Of a DNA stretch of 7,100 bases, positions 5,680 to 7,100 are shown piece by piece; position 1 is the stretch's first letter, and the number at the start of each line of letters is the position of its first letter. Under the pieces are notes generated by a model, which was not told where the DNA came from, searched no databases, and saw nothing but the letters and a program-made list of their open reading frames with translations. The translations under genes and the position numbers were made by a program. The DNA is from Propionibacteriales bacterium (GTDB lineage: Bacteria; Actinomycetota; Actinomycetes; Propionibacteriales; Propionibacteriaceae), in assembly GCA_017882655.1 (NCBI GenBank), contig JADGPB010000112.1:1-7100 (forward strand), written 5' to 3'.

Positions 5680-6090
5680 ATGGCAGCCACTACCTCACGG
5701 TCCCTCGTCGTCCTTCGCCTTGCTGCTGCGCTGAGCTCCCTGATCGGCCTGGTTCAGGCGGGCCTCGGATTCTCCGGCCTGTCACGCATCCTCGCGGCGC
5801 CCGGCGACGATCAGGCGGGCGCGGCGTTCATCGATCCGCACGGCATCCTTGGCTACACCAACCTCCTGGTCATGGTCGTCGCGGCGATCGCGAGCGTGGT
5901 CTGGTACCGCAAGGGCGGCAGCCGTGGGCTCCTCATGCACGCCTGGGGGATGGTCGTGATCTTCCTCGTACAGGTCGGCCTCGGCCAAGGCAAGGTCTTG
6001 TGGGTGCACGTCGTCCTCGGAGTCCTCGCCGTGCTCGGCAGCATCGCGCTCGCCGTTCTCAGCTACCGGAAGTCCGGCGGCGCGGTCTAG
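5680..6090 (+). CDS. Small four-helix membrane protein with internal duplication
   Basis: 136 aa, with four predicted helices at about 9-31, 53-75, 84-102 and 108-127. LVQAGLG (24-30) recurs as LVQVGLG (96-102), PHGILG (53-58) as VHVVLG (109-114), and YRKGG (76-80) as YRKSGG (129-134). Each half is thus Q-helix, H-helix, YRK end, which suggests an ancient tandem duplication. His54, His87 and His110 in or next to helices could bind heme or metal, as in small cytochrome-like membrane proteins; the layout also recalls DUF6220-type proteins. Both ideas are inference. ATG 5680 was chosen because it lies 10 nt after the peptidase stop and has TAAGGT 7 nt upstream; the in-frame ATG at 5599 would overlap the peptidase by 71 nt and add a non-membrane Arg-rich leader. 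It ends on a CTAG shared with the convergent gene. Confidence 0.75.
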   Translation: MAATTSRSLVVLRLAAALSSLIGLVQAGLGFSGLSRILAAPGDDQAGAAFIDPHGILGYTNLLVMVVAAIASVVWYRKGGSRGLLMHAWGMVVIFLVQVGLGQGKVLWVHVVLGVLAVLGSIALAVLSYRKSGGAV

Positions 6091-6776
6091 TCGCGGGGGC
6101 CGAAAAGCGCCGACCCGATCCGTACGCAGGTCGACCCGTGCGCGATGGCGAGGCGGAAGTCACCTGACATCCCCATGGACAGGTCGTCCCAGCCACCGCC
6201 GTCGCGATCGCGCAGCCTGTCCCGTACCGCCACCAGCTCGTCGAAGCACGCGGCGACCTCGCGGTCGTCGGTCGACGGCAGCGCGATCGTCATGAGCCCT
6301 CGCGGGACGAGTCGTGGGTAGCCCCTCAGCGCGAGCGTGAAGTCGTCGACGTCGCCGGGCGCGAGCCCTGACTTGGTCGCCTCGCCGGAGGTGTTGACCT
6401 GGACGAGGACGTCCAGCGTCCGCCCCACAGCCTCGAGCCGACGATCGAGGTCCGCAGCGAGGTCGAGTGAGTCGAGTGACTGCAGCTCGGCGGCCAGGTC
6501 GACGACGACAGCCGCCTTGTTGCGCTGGACGTGGCCGATGACCGACCAGGACAGATCACCCAGGTCGGACAGCTCGGCGGACTTGTCACGCAGCTCCTGC
6601 AGCCGGTTCTCCCCGAACCAGCGGCATCCGCTCGCGTATGCCTCCCGTACGGTCTGCGCAGGGCGCGTCTTCGTCACCGCGAGCAACCGCACCTCACGAG
6701 GATCTCGCCCTGCCTCGACGCACGCCGCAGCGATCTCCGCACGAACGTGGTCGATCCGCCCCCCGACCTCGGTCAC
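6087..6776 (-). CDS. yggS: YggS/PLPBP family pyridoxal-5'-phosphate-binding homeostasis protein
   Basis: 229 aa, the normal length for a single-domain alanine-racemase-fold PLP carrier without an enzyme C-terminal domain. LLAVTKTRP carries the Schiff-base Lys36. FGENRLQEL, VIGHVQRNK, VQVNTSGEATKSG and GLMTIA follow in family order. LSMGMSGDF and STCVRIGSALFG near the C-terminus bind the cofactor phosphate. The protein keeps free PLP and amino-acid pools in balance; no catalytic reaction is established. Start is GTG at 6774-6776, overlapping the VWA-protein stop as GTGA, so translation is coupled. A GGGAG lies 10 nt upstream, which is distant. In many actinobacteria this gene sits beside ftsZ; here it does not. 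Confidence 0.94.
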   Translation of the reverse strand: MTEVGGRIDHVRAEIAAACVEAGRDPREVRLLAVTKTRPAQTVREAYASGCRWFGENRLQELRDKSAELSDLGDLSWSVIGHVQRNKAAVVVDLAAELQSLDSLDLAADLDRRLEAVGRTLDVLVQVNTSGEATKSGLAPGDVDDFTLALRGYPRLVPRGLMTIALPSTDDREVAACFDELVAVRDRLRDRDGGGWDDLSMGMSGDFRLAIAHGSTCVRIGSALFGPRD

Positions 6777-7100
6777 GGCCAGCGGGCTCCCAGCGAGACG
6801 GCCGCCAGCGCCGCGATGATCCCGAAGATCGTGGCGATGCCTGCGTACTTCTCGGTGATCTCGGCCTCGACCTTCTCGTACCCGATCTGGTGGGCGATGC
6901 TGTCGTAGACCTGCTTGAGCTCGCCTGCCGACGCGGCCGAGAACTTCTTCCCGCCCGAGTTGTCGGCGACCTTCTGGAGCTCGGCGTGATCGACGGGCAC
7001 CGACTGTTGCTGGCCGCGGGAGTCGACCACGTAGCCACCGGGTGTGCCGTACGCGATCGTGTAGACGGGGACGCCCTTCTTCTTGGCGTCCGTGGCGGCT
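6773..7100 (-). CDS. von Willebrand factor type A membrane protein, C-terminal part (partial)
   Basis: The frame is open to the window edge, showing about 108 C-terminal residues. Visible first is AATDAKKKGVPVYTIAYGTP, the late strand of a VWA domain, then VPVDHAEL, SGGKKFSAASAGELKQVY and IAHQIGYEK, and finally one transmembrane helix (IATIFGIIAALAAVSLGA) with a short tail. These match the end of BatA-like or mycobacterial Rv1481-like VWA membrane proteins, usually encoded after moxR (AAA ATPase) and DUF58 genes, where they act in MoxR chaperone systems. The metal-binding MIDAS motif and N-terminal helices lie outside the window. The GTG at 7028-7030 is internal, not a start, because the VWA sequence continues upstream in frame. 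It overlaps yggS by 4 nt. Confidence 0.88.
   Translation of the reverse strand, partial: AATDAKKKGVPVYTIAYGTPGGYVVDSRGQQQSVPVDHAELQKVADNSGGKKFSAASAGELKQVYDSIAHQIGYEKVEAEITEKYAGIATIFGIIAALAAVSLGARWP

Noticed and set aside
1..7100. Mobile elements, CRISPR arrays, tRNA or rRNA genes, defence islands
   Set aside because: No transposase or integrase motifs, no regularly spaced repeats, no tRNA-like cloverleaf or rRNA segments were seen; gene content and composition look uniform along the window.

Overview
The window is high-GC DNA with tightly packed genes and many GTG starts. It carries mshC, which makes mycothiol, a thiol restricted to Actinobacteria, and two proteins (DUF3090, DUF3145) of actinobacterial type. 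The source is therefore an actinobacterium. A Nocardioidaceae-like (Propionibacteriales) host is my guess from gene content and style; it is not demonstrated.

Layout. (1) About 1-1045, minus strand: an ECF-type sigma factor gene overlaps by 8 nt a gene for a single-pass membrane protein with a Pro/Ser/Thr/Ala-rich stalk and a two-cysteine outer domain. The latter reading frame stops at 73, but the -1 frame after a GGGGG run continues to the window edge with family-like sequence. (2) 1046-1230: 185 bp between the sigma gene and mshC, with a GTAAC-type box and inverted repeats. (3) 1231-3600, minus strand: DUF3145 gene, DUF3090 gene, mshC. (4) 3601-3737: a divergent intergenic region with two short inverted repeats. 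(5) 3738-6090, plus strand: an S9-family prolyl-oligopeptidase-type serine peptidase, then a small four-helix membrane protein that looks internally duplicated. (6) 6087-7100, minus strand: the 3' end of a von Willebrand factor A membrane protein gene, translationally coupled to a YggS/PLPBP-type pyridoxal-phosphate-binding protein. The two convergent genes meet on a shared CTAG.

Most genes are housekeeping or conserved actinobacterial genes: thiol redox (mshC), PLP homeostasis (YggS) and peptide degradation (S9 peptidase). I see no mobile element, CRISPR array, RNA gene or obvious new defence system.

The most informative signals are below gene level. Four genes have a TAGGCT or TAAGGT hexamer 6-7 nt before the start codon and no Shine-Dalgarno sequence, which is leaderless mRNA architecture. 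The palindrome CCGTACGG occurs six times, in different reading frames. A possible frameshift sits in the sigma-factor partner gene.
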